From assembly GCF_025685655.1 (NCBI RefSeq), contig NZ_JAGSYG010000001.1, forward strand, positions 1,178,001 to 1,242,000: 64,000 nucleotides of DNA. Reading direction: 5' to 3'. The notes under the pieces are model-generated. The model was given only the letters and a program-made list of their open reading frames with translations, was not told the origin of the DNA and did no database searches. The stretch comes from Acidicapsa ligni. GTDB lineage: Bacteria; Acidobacteriota; Terriglobia; Terriglobales; Acidobacteriaceae. Positions within the stretch are counted from its first letter, which is position 1. Each line of letters starts with the position of its first letter. Below are positions 36,003 through 44,311 of the stretch, piece by piece. A program made the translations under genes and the position numbers.

Positions 36003-37864
36003 ATACCTTTCCCTTACTCCTGATTGTTCTCGGCGTTTTTACTATCGCGTATCGCTATTACAGCGCTCTGCTTGCCACGCGCGCCTTCATGCTGGACGAT
36101 CGAAACATTACTCCCGCTCATCGTTTCAAAGACGGACATAACTATGTGCCTTCGCCGAAGTGGGTGGTCTTCGGCCATCACTTCGCGGCGATTGCCGGGG
36201 CAGGTCCACTTGTTGGGCCGACTCTGGCGGCGCAGTTCGGCTATGCTCCGGGATTGATCTGGCTGGTGGCAGGCGCTGTTCTCGCAGGCGCTGTGCAGGA
36301 TCTTACCGTGTTGATCGGTTCACTGCGACACAATGGAAAATCACTGCCGTATATCGTGCAGCGCGAGATTGGTCCAATTACGGGATTGTTCGCCATGATC
36401 GCGGTTGTGCTGATCCTGATCGTGGCCATGGCTGGCTTGGCAATTATTGTGGTGAATGCCCTCAGCCAAAGCGCCTGGGGCATCTTCACCATCGGCATGA
36501 CCATTCCTATCGCGATGGTGATGGGCGTCTGGATGTTCAAGAGCAATGCGAACAAGGTCACTGTAATCGGTCCATCGATCTTTGGCGTCAGTGCGTTGAT
36601 CGCGTCGCTGGTAGGCGGGCATTGGATGGCGAATTCATCCTTCGCGCATCTGCTGTTATTCGATAGTCATGAGATTGTGTTGCTGTTATGCGGGTATGGG
36701 TTTTTCGCGTCGGTGTTGCCTGTCTGGCTGTTGCTGGAGCCGCGCGATTATCTCTCGACGTATGTGAAGCTGGGCACCCTGGGAGCGCTGATCGCCGGTG
36801 TATTGATCGTCCATCCCAAACTGCAGTTTCCTGCATTCACACAGTATATTCATGGCGGCGGTCCGGTAATTCCGGGCAAGCTGTTCCCGTTTCTCTTTGT
36901 CACGATTGCCTGCGGAGCTATCTCCGGTTTTCACGCGCTGGTTTCTTCTGGAACGACACCCAAGCTCATCAACAAGGAAACAGATGCGCGCTTCATTGGC
37001 TATGGAGCAATGCTGGGAGAATCGCTGGTCGGCGTGCTGGCGCTGATCGCTGCGTGTTCCATGATGCCCGGAGATTACTTTGCGATCAATGTATCTCCGG
37101 CAGTGTTTGCAGGGTTGGGAATGCACGCAGTGAATCTGCCCGAGTTCTCGCGCGAGATTGGCGAGCAGCTTGCCGGTCGCACAGGTGGGGCTGTCAGCCT
37201 GGCGATAGGAATGGCGCAGATCTTTCGCGGCATCCCAGGTATGAAGGCGTTGATGGGCTATTGGTATCACTACGCCATCCTGTTTGAAGCGCTGTTCATT
37301 CTTACGACAATTGATGCCGGTACACGTGTAGCTCGATACGTCATGCAGGAGCTGATGGGCAAGATCTATAAGCCGCTTGGGCGTACAAATTGGCTGCCCT
37401 CAAGCCTGCTGGCGACTGGGTTTATCGTGTTCTGCTGGGGCTACCTGATCTGGGGTGGAACAATCGCGACTATCTGGCCACTCTTTGGCACAGCGAACCA
37501 GTTACTCGCATCGATTGCATTGGCCACGATGACTACATGGCTGGTCAATCACGGCAAGGCTATCTATGCATGGTGCACGTTGCTGCCCGCTCTGTTTGTG
37601 CTGATCACTACAATTTCGGCTGGCGTTCTCTCTATTGAGAATATCTTCTGGCCCATGGCAATGAGCAATGTCAACGTTGTGCAGGGATGGATCGAAAGCG
37701 GATTAATGGTGGCATTTATCATCGGCGCAATCGTGATCGTTGGCTCGGCCGCGGTACGTTGTGTACGCACATTGCGCGGAGTTCCACCGCCATCGGCTAC
37801 TGCTTCGGAGACTGAGCCGGGTAAGGTATCGCTTGAACCAGCAGCGCCGTTTCGCTGCTGCTAA
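35999..37864 (+). CDS. cstA: Carbon starvation protein A, peptide/pyruvate transporter
   Basis: A 621-residue CstA-family inner-membrane transporter with about 16 hydrophobic segments. Family landmarks are clear: YRYYSALLATR near the start, TPAHRFKDGHNYVPSPKWVVFGHHFAAIAGAGPLVGP, HALVSSGTTPKL in the middle and LFGTANQLLA toward the end. E. coli CstA and BtsT take up peptides or pyruvate when carbon is scarce; this protein is shorter by about 80 residues at the C-terminus. GTG 35999 matches the usual family N-terminus (NTFPLL), although the Shine-Dalgarno is poor; a 12-codon ORF overlaps the start. An 8-bp stem (37839-37860) within the last codons may help end transcription before the convergent motB. 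Confidence 0.92.
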   Translation: MNTFPLLLIVLGVFTIAYRYYSALLATRAFMLDDRNITPAHRFKDGHNYVPSPKWVVFGHHFAAIAGAGPLVGPTLAAQFGYAPGLIWLVAGAVLAGAVQDLTVLIGSLRHNGKSLPYIVQREIGPITGLFAMIAVVLILIVAMAGLAIIVVNALSQSAWGIFTIGMTIPIAMVMGVWMFKSNANKVTVIGPSIFGVSALIASLVGGHWMANSSFAHLLLFDSHEIVLLLCGYGFFASVLPVWLLLEPRDYLSTYVKLGTLGALIAGVLIVHPKLQFPAFTQYIHGGGPVIPGKLFPFLFVTIACGAISGFHALVSSGTTPKLINKETDARFIGYGAMLGESLVGVLALIAACSMMPGDYFAINVSPAVFAGLGMHAVNLPEFSREIGEQLAGRTGGAVSLAIGMAQIFRGIPGMKALMGYWYHYAILFEALFILTTIDAGTRVARYVMQELMGKIYKPLGRTNWLPSSLLATGFIVFCWGYLIWGGTIATIWPLFGTANQLLASIALATMTTWLVNHGKAIYAWCTLLPALFVLITTISAGVLSIENIFWPMAMSNVNVVQGWIESGLMVAFIIGAIVIVGSAAVRCVRTLRGVPPPSATASETEPGKVSLEPAAPFRCC

Positions 37865-37868
37865 GGCA

Positions 37869-38702
37869 TCATTTCTTTGCGGCTATGGGTAATGGTCTTA
37901 TGCCATTGCCTATTTTGATTGCATCTGCTGCGTTAGCGCTGCCAACATCCTGCGAACTCGGTGAAACAGGCGTATCTGCCCACTGTACGATCAGCGAAAT
38001 GCGCCGATTTGTCGGGTCGAACGGATCGTTCTTTACGCGCAACATTTGATCGGCATAGCCGCGAACCTGCGAGATTTGCTGCTGACCAACTCCATCGGAC
38101 TGTAGCAGACGACGCGCAGCATTGGCGCGGTCTGCGGATAGCTCCCAGTTGGTGTAAGTGGCAGCCTGTGAATATGGTTGCGCATCTGTATGCCCTTCGA
38201 GTAGCAGATGATTGGGCAGCACCTTGATCTGCCCGGCCAACATGCTCAGCAACTGCTGCCCAGTCTCGCTGAGCGCGGCGCTCCCGCTCTGGAAAAACGT
38301 TCCGTTCTTATCTTCAATTAACTCGATACGCAGCCCCTCAGGAGTGATCGTAATTTCGATCTGCTTGGCGAGCTTCTCCAGGTCTCTTTGATCGCGGATC
38401 GCTTTCTGAATATCATCCTTGAGCTTCAGTACATTCTGCTTGTCAATGGGGATGTCCGGAATATTGTCCTTGCTGCCCAATTTATCGGAGCCGGTTTCCT
38501 TCTGAGAGCTTCTCGGATCATTGAAATAACCGCCCACTGCTTTTCTTATTTTCACGCTGGAATTCAAGAGCCAAAGCACGATGAATAACGCCATCATCGC
38601 GGTGACAAAATCGGCATAAGCTACTTTCCACGCGCCGCCATGATGCCCGCCGTGCGCGGCTTTTTTTCGGATAACGATGATCGGTTTTTGTGATGTGGAC
38701 AT
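37869..38702 (-). CDS. motB: Flagellar motor stator protein MotB
   Basis: A 277-residue stator subunit. One N-terminal membrane helix (about 29-48) carries the proton-binding Asp31 in the conserved AYADFVTAMMALFIVLWL context. A plug/linker (50-125) is followed by an OmpA/MotB peptidoglycan-binding domain (about 130-250) with LLEGHTDAQPY and LSADRANAARRLL. It forms the ion channel with MotA and anchors the stator to peptidoglycan. The GAGG box 7 bases before the ATG overlaps the motA stop, 9 bases away, consistent with coupled synthesis. The Gly/His-rich HGGHHGGAWK N-terminus is common in this group. No flagellar structural genes lie in the window. Confidence 0.94.
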   Translation of the reverse strand: MSTSQKPIIVIRKKAAHGGHHGGAWKVAYADFVTAMMALFIVLWLLNSSVKIRKAVGGYFNDPRSSQKETGSDKLGSKDNIPDIPIDKQNVLKLKDDIQKAIRDQRDLEKLAKQIEITITPEGLRIELIEDKNGTFFQSGSAALSETGQQLLSMLAGQIKVLPNHLLLEGHTDAQPYSQAATYTNWELSADRANAARRLLQSDGVGQQQISQVRGYADQMLRVKNDPFDPTNRRISLIVQWADTPVSPSSQDVGSANAADAIKIGNGIRPLPIAAKK

Positions 38703-38711
38703 AGCTTAACC

Positions 38712-39593
38712 TCAGGCTGCTGCTGCGCTGCTTGCGGAGATACCGCCGCCTCTGCAAGCTGTTTCGGTTTCGGCAAATGTGGGGCGCACATGCGCGGGAA
38801 TCGCACGTCGTGCAATCTCAATTGCAATCAGGGGTGCATTGCCTTTGAGAAAGCTCAACAGCAGTACTCGCAGCACCTGGAGATATTCATTGTGCGCATC
38901 GGCTCCCTTGGTCATGTTGGCCCCCAATGGGCCGACAAGTCCGTAGCAGAGCAGGATGCCGAGAAAGGTTCCTACCAACGCGGCGGCTACCTTGTGTCCA
39001 ACTTCTTCGGGTGGTCCGCCAATGGCTCCCATAGTGATGACCACGCCGAGCACTGCGGCCACGATGCCCAGCCCTGGCAGCGCATCGGCCACAGTCGTCA
39101 GTGCGGAGATGGGCTCGACAGCGCCGTGATGATGCACCTCCGTGTCGCGCTCCATCATCTGGTCCATGTCGAATGGATCTACACCGCCGGTGATAGCCAT
39201 GCGCAGCGTGTCGCATACAAAGTCGCGCACGTGATGATCCTTGAGAAAGGCAGGATACTTTTTGAAGATGATGCTTTCGTTGGGAGACTCAACATCGTTT
39301 TCGACGGAGAGCAAACCTTCCTTGCGCACTTTATTAAGGAACTCGAACATCATCGTCAGAGTCTCCAGATAACGCGTTTTGCCGAATGGAGAAGGCTTCA
39401 GCACGCCGGTTACGCCGCCCACCATGGACTTGATGATGTGCATAGGATTGGCAATGAGGAGCGTGCCCAGTGCTGCGCCGCCGATGATGATCAACTCCGC
39501 TGGTTGCACGAGTACGAGCAGATTGCCTTTTTCCATGAGGTACCCGGCAACGATCGCGCCGAAGACTACTACGATTCCTATAATTGCGAACAT
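38712..39593 (-). CDS. motA: Flagellar motor stator protein MotA
   Basis: A 293-residue stator subunit with four membrane helices (two near residues 1-55, two near 170-240). The conserved cytoplasmic loop carries RDFVCDTLRM, and the channel prolines are in DALPGLGIVAAVLGVVITMG and VGPLGANM. It converts ion flow into rotor torque through the loop's charged residues. ATG 39593 is preceded by AGGAGG; the 357-residue frame to 39785 would overlap the upstream gene deeply and adds non-membrane sequence. The true start overlaps the stop of the PAS/GGDEF-like gene by 16 bases, so the two are probably co-translated. Confidence 0.94.
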   Translation of the reverse strand: MFAIIGIVVVFGAIVAGYLMEKGNLLVLVQPAELIIIGGAALGTLLIANPMHIIKSMVGGVTGVLKPSPFGKTRYLETLTMMFEFLNKVRKEGLLSVENDVESPNESIIFKKYPAFLKDHHVRDFVCDTLRMAITGGVDPFDMDQMMERDTEVHHHGAVEPISALTTVADALPGLGIVAAVLGVVITMGAIGGPPEEVGHKVAAALVGTFLGILLCYGLVGPLGANMTKGADAHNEYLQVLRVLLLSFLKGNAPLIAIEIARRAIPAHVRPTFAETETACRGGGISASSAAAA

Positions 39594-40576
39594 GCCTTCC
39601 CTCCTGATTGGGTTACACAATTGCCGCCGGCGTGGATGCTGGACTGCATAGCAAGCTGCGCGTGCCGAAGCAGGCTGGAGAGCGTTGCCATGCTTGATGT
39701 TTCGGTGCCTGCCGACTCGCCATGTGCATAACTCGTAGCTTGTGCCGCGCCGATGCTTAAAGTCAGCTCTATACGATCGCCCCACCAGCGGAAATCGGCA
39801 GTCGGGGCAAGGGAACCAAGAAGCCGCGCATGCGCATCCAGCATCTCCTGCGAGCGCTCATGGGACAGAACTAGAAACTCGTTTTCGCCCCAGCGGCCAA
39901 GGGTTTCCGTCGGCTTGAGTCCGTTTTGCAATGTGCGTTCAACGATGGAGAGCATGGCTTCGCAGGCATCGCGTCCATGTGTAGTACGTAACACAGCAGC
40001 CTGGTCTACGGTCAGCCACAGCAGGCCAAATGGCACCAGGTTCGCGCTCCACTCCTGCCATGCCATATCGAGCCGATTGATCAGAACGCTGAGTACGCTC
40101 TGATTATTTGAGGCGCTTGCTTCGCCTGCCGACTCGCCATGTGGAAGCGTGTCCACTTCCTCAATCGGATAAAAACGCAGGACTGTTCCAAGGCGTGTTC
40201 CCAGTGAGTTGCGGAGGAGAACACGATGCAGCATCGCGGGCAGAGTGTGTCCGCTACGATGACGAAGATGAACCTGCGCCGGATAGTGCTGAGAGGGATC
40301 CAGCGTGCTTGTCGCAGGTATGTTTCCATCTGCGGGGTGCGATAAATCGGGGTGAGATAAATCCGTGCGAATGGGAATGGAGTACCGAGCGTCTGTGTGG
40401 TAGAGGTCAGCAGGGCATGGCCGCGAGAGCAGATCGGCACGCTGATGGCCAGTGATGGCCGATGCTGCCGCGCTCCAGAAAACGATGCGCGAATCTTCAT
40501 CAAGCACGACGATACCCTCGCTGAGGGTATCGAGTGCGGCTTCTAAAATTTCAGTGTGATCTTTGTTGTTCGTCAT
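39578..40576 (-). CDS. PAS domain plus degenerate GGDEF domain protein
   Basis: A 332-residue cytoplasmic protein. A PAS domain (about 8-130) starts ILEAALDTLSEGIVVLDEDSRIVFWS. A GGDEF-fold domain follows (about 160-295), recognised from LWLTVDQAAVLRTTHG, LGRWGENEFLVLS and LTLSIGAA. The active-site signature GGDEF is GENEF here (second Gly to Glu, Asp to Asn), so diguanylate cyclase activity is doubtful and a nucleotide-sensing or scaffold role is more likely. It ends 16 bases inside motA, so it may tune the stator. A 20-base direct repeat encoding HGESAG lies on either side of the GGDEF-like part. AGGGG precedes the ATG by about 9 bases. Confidence 0.8.
   Translation of the reverse strand: MTNNKDHTEILEAALDTLSEGIVVLDEDSRIVFWSAAASAITGHQRADLLSRPCPADLYHTDARYSIPIRTDLSHPDLSHPADGNIPATSTLDPSQHYPAQVHLRHRSGHTLPAMLHRVLLRNSLGTRLGTVLRFYPIEEVDTLPHGESAGEASASNNQSVLSVLINRLDMAWQEWSANLVPFGLLWLTVDQAAVLRTTHGRDACEAMLSIVERTLQNGLKPTETLGRWGENEFLVLSHERSQEMLDAHARLLGSLAPTADFRWWGDRIELTLSIGAAQATSYAHGESAGTETSSMATLSSLLRHAQLAMQSSIHAGGNCVTQSGGKACSQL
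39707..40143. repeat. 20-bp direct repeat flanking the GGDEF-like domain
   Basis: Copies at 39707-39726 and 40124-40143 are identical (GCCTGCCGACTCGCCATGTG) and in frame, both coding HGESAG linkers. Recombination between them would delete 417 bp, an exact multiple of three, removing the domain. Confidence 0.8.
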
Positions 40577-40656
40577 TGCCGGGAACCCCTGAAACGCTGT
40601 TCAGGGGCTTTATCGGCAGAGAGAACTGTAACTTCACCGGCATTCGCGAGAAGAAC

Positions 40657-42168
40657 TCAGCAGGTTACGCCGGTCTCCTGCCGTGGCAGAGATACGATAA
40701 ACTCCGTGCGGCCTGGCTGCGAGTCTACGACGATTTTGCCGCCGAAACTCTGAGTCACAATCCGGTGAACGATCTCCAGCCCGAGGCCTGTACCTTTGCC
40801 TACTGGCTTGGTGGTATAAAACGGCTCAAAAATACGCTCAAGTGATTCAGCTGGAATGCCGATGCCATGATCGGTAATAGAAATGCACAGATGATCCTCG
40901 GCTAACGCTGTGGTGGAAAGCGTTTTAGGCTCAAGCCATGTACGAACTTCGATCTGCGCACCGTCAGGGGAGGCATCAATCGCATTGTCTACCAGATTGG
41001 TCCATACCTGACTCAGCGCTACGCCGGAGGTTTGAATGCTTGCCGGACTGGCATCGAAATGCTTTGTTACGCTTACCTGCTTCAGGCGCAGCTTGTGGCC
41101 CAGCATCGTGAGAGTGCTCTGGATGCTGTCGTGGACATCGACACTGCGCAGAGTGCAGCGGTCGTCGTAGGCGAACTTTTTAACAGCCATCACCAGATCT
41201 GAAACCCGGGTAACGCTATCCTCGATGGAATCCACCAGCGATACGCTTGAAACCAGGGATTCAAGCCAGTTCAACGGATCGGAGAGGCCATCGTTTGCAA
41301 ATGCTTCTCGCGTGCATTCGAGGGCCTTGGGATTGAGCCCAATTCCTACCAGCGAAGGGGCAATTTTGTAGGCGTTTTCGACTCCCGCCGATTCCAGCCA
41401 CTCAGCCATCGCTTCTTCCGCGTCGGATTGCTCCAGCGAACTCATGGCCGTAACGTGGGCATGGCTGATTGCTTCGGCCTGCAGATCGCGCATACAGGAA
41501 ACCTGTTCCGGGGTCGTCTTGCGGTCGCAGAAGCGAAAACTCAGCTCCTGCAGACGAAGCAGGTTGGCTCGTAACTGGGATGCGGCCCGCTTGGCCGCCG
41601 AGCCGGGATTGTGTAATTCATGCATGAGGCCTGCGGCCAGCGTACCCAGGGACACCAGCTTTTCGCGGTGAGCAGCTTCAGCCTGATAAGCCTGCATGCG
41701 CTGAGCCATGTGGCTCAATACAACCTTGCGGATCGATGGCTGGCAGGACATCATGTTCCAGAAATCCGCTTCTGAGAAACGCAGCAGAATGGAGGGGGAA
41801 GTGGCAAAGACTCGAACCGTGGGGGGCTTGCCCGCCAGCAGCAGAACTTCGCCGAAGCTCTCGCCGGCCTTGGCGACGCCGAGCCGAAAGACGGAGCCAT
41901 CTTTTTCTACCCGGTCGGCGCTGACTTCCCCTTCGAGGACGATGAAATAGGCCAGGACGGGGTCCGTCGGGTCGAGGATTGCTCCATCCACCGGGATGTG
42001 GAGCAGTTCTGCCCGGCTAAGCCCACAGAGGTCTTCGGGCGTAAGGTCTGCAAAAATAGCGACCTTACTCAGTTGTTCTGCAAAATCGCCGAGTTCTACT
42101 GTCTCGGTAATGGTTTGTGGTACTTCGCCCATGTGAGTTCTACCCGCACTGTCTTCTGGCTGATTCAC
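40657..42168 (-). CDS. Cyclic-nucleotide-binding-domain histidine kinase
   Basis: A 503-residue soluble sensor kinase. The N-terminal cNMP-binding fold (about 30-155) has the core GESFGEVLLLAGKPPTVRV, where the phosphate-binding Glu is kept but the usual Arg-Thr/Ser pair is displaced, so ligand binding is uncertain. A coiled linker precedes a HisKA region with His183 in GLMHELHNPGSAA, then HATPase_c with the N box VWTNLVDNAIDAS, DHGIGIPAE and GKGTGLGLEI. No membrane segment is present. It lies 137 bases after the gene for a receiver-flavoenzyme fusion, its probable phosphotransfer partner. The GTG at 42168 is used; ATG 42132 is an alternative. Confidence 0.85.
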   Translation of the reverse strand: MNQPEDSAGRTHMGEVPQTITETVELGDFAEQLSKVAIFADLTPEDLCGLSRAELLHIPVDGAILDPTDPVLAYFIVLEGEVSADRVEKDGSVFRLGVAKAGESFGEVLLLAGKPPTVRVFATSPSILLRFSEADFWNMMSCQPSIRKVVLSHMAQRMQAYQAEAAHREKLVSLGTLAAGLMHELHNPGSAAKRAASQLRANLLRLQELSFRFCDRKTTPEQVSCMRDLQAEAISHAHVTAMSSLEQSDAEEAMAEWLESAGVENAYKIAPSLVGIGLNPKALECTREAFANDGLSDPLNWLESLVSSVSLVDSIEDSVTRVSDLVMAVKKFAYDDRCTLRSVDVHDSIQSTLTMLGHKLRLKQVSVTKHFDASPASIQTSGVALSQVWTNLVDNAIDASPDGAQIEVRTWLEPKTLSTTALAEDHLCISITDHGIGIPAESLERIFEPFYTTKPVGKGTGLGLEIVHRIVTQSFGGKIVVDSQPGRTEFIVSLPRQETGVTC

Positions 42169-42305
42169 TTCCGCCAGTAATTTCCGGCATCTTCCATATA
42201 AGAATGGATGTGACGCTGCCCCGAAGGATTCGATTCCTGTTACCGCTTTTTGGTTATACCGCTATTTTGATGTAACCCTTCGCTGCTTTCAATAGCATTT
42301 CAACC

Positions 42306-43958
42306 CTAGAAACTCGCAAGATACTGGTGAGCGAATTGGACGGCGATGGATCCTTCCCCTACCGCCGACGCAGCCCGCTTTACCGACCCATGTCGAACAT
42401 CCCCGGCGACAAAGACACCAGGAACACTCGTTTCCAGCAGAAACGGATCGCGGTCCTGCTTCCAGGTTGCTGCAAATCCCGGTGCAGCTTTCAGTTCCGG
42501 TCCGGCAAGGATGAACCCTTTTTCATCTCGTAAAACTACGTTTGGAAGCCATTCCGTTCCCGGAACAGCCCCAATGAACACGAAAAGAGAGCCCGCTTCG
42601 CGTACCATTTCACCGGTTGGGCTACAGGTTCTGACGGACTGAAGATGGCCGTTGCCTTCGGCTGAGAGTACGCGCGTATTGGACTCGATCACGATATTGG
42701 GCGTACGAGCGATTTCGTCAATCAAGTACTTGGACATGCTCGCTTCCAGTCCATTCGACCGAACCAGCATGGTTACCTTGCAGGCAAATTTGGCAAAATG
42801 CAACGCTGCCTGCCCGGCAGAGTTGGCCCCGCCCACGATAAATACGTCTTCGTCCTTGCAGGCAGCGGCCTCGACCAGCGCTGCTCCGTAATAAACTCCT
42901 CGGCCGGTCAGGTGCTCCACTCCGGGAATATCCAATCGCCGGTATTCCACACCGGTTGCCAGTAGCAGGACATGGCTGGAAACCTCGCGCCCGTCCGATA
43001 GCACGACAAAGCGGTATTGACCTTCCACGCGCATTCCGACCGCACGCTGGGTCAGGAATTCAGCCCCAAAACGGACTCCCTGCATGTGTGCACGCCGTCC
43101 CAGATCCGATCCGGTGATGCCAGAGGGAAAGCCGAGGTAATTTTCAATCAGGGAAGAAGAGCCCGCCTGGCCGCCAGGAGCCTCGGGTTCTATGACCAGT
43201 GTTTTCAATCCCTCGGACGCGCCGTAAACAGCCGCTGCCAGTCCGGCCGGTCCGGCACCGACGACGATGATGTCGTAGAAGTCCTGTGCCGCCTGGGTAC
43301 GCAGGCCTACACGCGTGGCCAGAGCTTCCTGCTCCGGATCCACCAGTGAGCTTCCGTCGGAAAACAGCACAACTGGCAGTGCTTCCGGGTCCAGGGAGCG
43401 TTCTTTCAGGAGCTGCTGCGCGTCGTCGCTTGCTGCCGCATCCAGCCAGCGGTAAGGAACGTGATTGCGCGAGAGAAAGCTGCGCAATTGATGGTCTTTG
43501 AGCGACCATCGATGACCGATCACCCGCAGTCCCTCAAACCTTGGCTGATAGCCCGCGTTCCAGTCCTGCAACAGGTCATCCAGTACCGGGTAGAGTTTTT
43601 CCTCCGGCGGATCCCAGGGCTTGGTCAGGTAATAGTGGATGCGTGCGGAATTGATGGCGCGGATCGCGGCTTCTGTATCGGCATAAGCCGTCAAAAGCAC
43701 CCGGCGCGCTTTCGGATAAATCTCCAGCGCGGTTTCCAAAAACTCCACGCCGGTCATGCCGGGCATTCGCTGGTCGCTGAGTAAAAGGGCCACGGCCTCG
43801 TCGCGCACTTTCAACTGGCGCAGAGTGTCCAGGGCAGCAGGCCCGCTTCCGGCTCGCATGATGCGATATGTCGAGCCATATTTACGGCGGAGATCCTGCA
43901 CCACCGCTTCCAACACACTGATATCGTCGTCTACTGCTAGAAGAATAGGCCTGGTCAT
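42306..43958 (-). CDS. Receiver domain fused to thioredoxin-reductase-like flavoprotein
   Basis: A 550-residue fusion. Residues 1-125 are a CheY-like receiver with acidic pocket Asp10-12, phosphoacceptor Asp62 (LLLSDQRMPG), Thr90 and Lys113 all intact. Residues 140-210 look like a small thioredoxin-like linker domain. Residues 227-550 are a TrxB-like FAD/NAD(P)H module: GAGPAG (234-239), PGGQAGSSSLIENYLGFPSG, second nucleotide loop GGANSAG (376-382) and AGD (518-520). The redox-active CATC of TrxB is replaced by GAAL (358-361), so it is not a standard thioredoxin reductase. Phosphorylation may switch flavoenzyme activity. The adjacent cNMP-domain kinase is the likely partner; a response regulator with an oxidoreductase output is uncommon. 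Confidence 0.87.
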   Translation of the reverse strand: MTRPILLAVDDDISVLEAVVQDLRRKYGSTYRIMRAGSGPAALDTLRQLKVRDEAVALLLSDQRMPGMTGVEFLETALEIYPKARRVLLTAYADTEAAIRAINSARIHYYLTKPWDPPEEKLYPVLDDLLQDWNAGYQPRFEGLRVIGHRWSLKDHQLRSFLSRNHVPYRWLDAAASDDAQQLLKERSLDPEALPVVLFSDGSSLVDPEQEALATRVGLRTQAAQDFYDIIVVGAGPAGLAAAVYGASEGLKTLVIEPEAPGGQAGSSSLIENYLGFPSGITGSDLGRRAHMQGVRFGAEFLTQRAVGMRVEGQYRFVVLSDGREVSSHVLLLATGVEYRRLDIPGVEHLTGRGVYYGAALVEAAACKDEDVFIVGGANSAGQAALHFAKFACKVTMLVRSNGLEASMSKYLIDEIARTPNIVIESNTRVLSAEGNGHLQSVRTCSPTGEMVREAGSLFVFIGAVPGTEWLPNVVLRDEKGFILAGPELKAAPGFAATWKQDRDPFLLETSVPGVFVAGDVRHGSVKRAASAVGEGSIAVQFAHQYLASF

Positions 43959-44311
43959 AACCGTTCTTTATTCCTGAACTCAAGTGTAGACCTTTACATC
44001 GAACGGGCCAATTGCATCGTGCTGTTATCCATTATTTTCTCTCTGTGACAAGTAAGCATCATTTCTGTAGCGCACGAAGGAACATACCTGTACTCTTGTG
44101 AGTACTTACACGGTTACGAGCGAGCATTCTTTCGGATTCAGGGCTTACTAAAGGCATGTTTCCTGGCTCAAAATGCCTCAATGCGAGACATTCTTGGGCT
44201 GTTATGATTTTTGCCGATAACAGCCACAGAGGTAGAGTTCGCCGCTGTGTGCCTGTAAGTGACAGAAGCATAGGATACTCGCAGTATTTGGTAGGAAGTG
44301 AGGCTCGATTC
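43959..44311. promoter_or_regulatory. Divergent regulatory region, flavoenzyme operon / LuxR gene
   Basis: A 353-bp spacer with two clean inverted repeats: GTACTC-TTGT-GAGTAC at 44090-44105, and GGCTGTTAT/ATAACAGCC arms at 44197-44205 and 44217-44225. The first could be an operator for either side; the second lies in the probable LuxR-gene leader, 87 bases before its ATG. Confidence 0.5.

Noticed and set aside
38790..39731. 313-codon plus-strand ORF over motA and the GGDEF-like gene
   Set aside because: It spans two clear minus-strand genes and its translation looks random.
42222..42240. T-loop-like GGATTCGATTCC suggesting a tRNA
   Set aside because: No acceptor, D or anticodon stem can be drawn in the preceding 70 bases.
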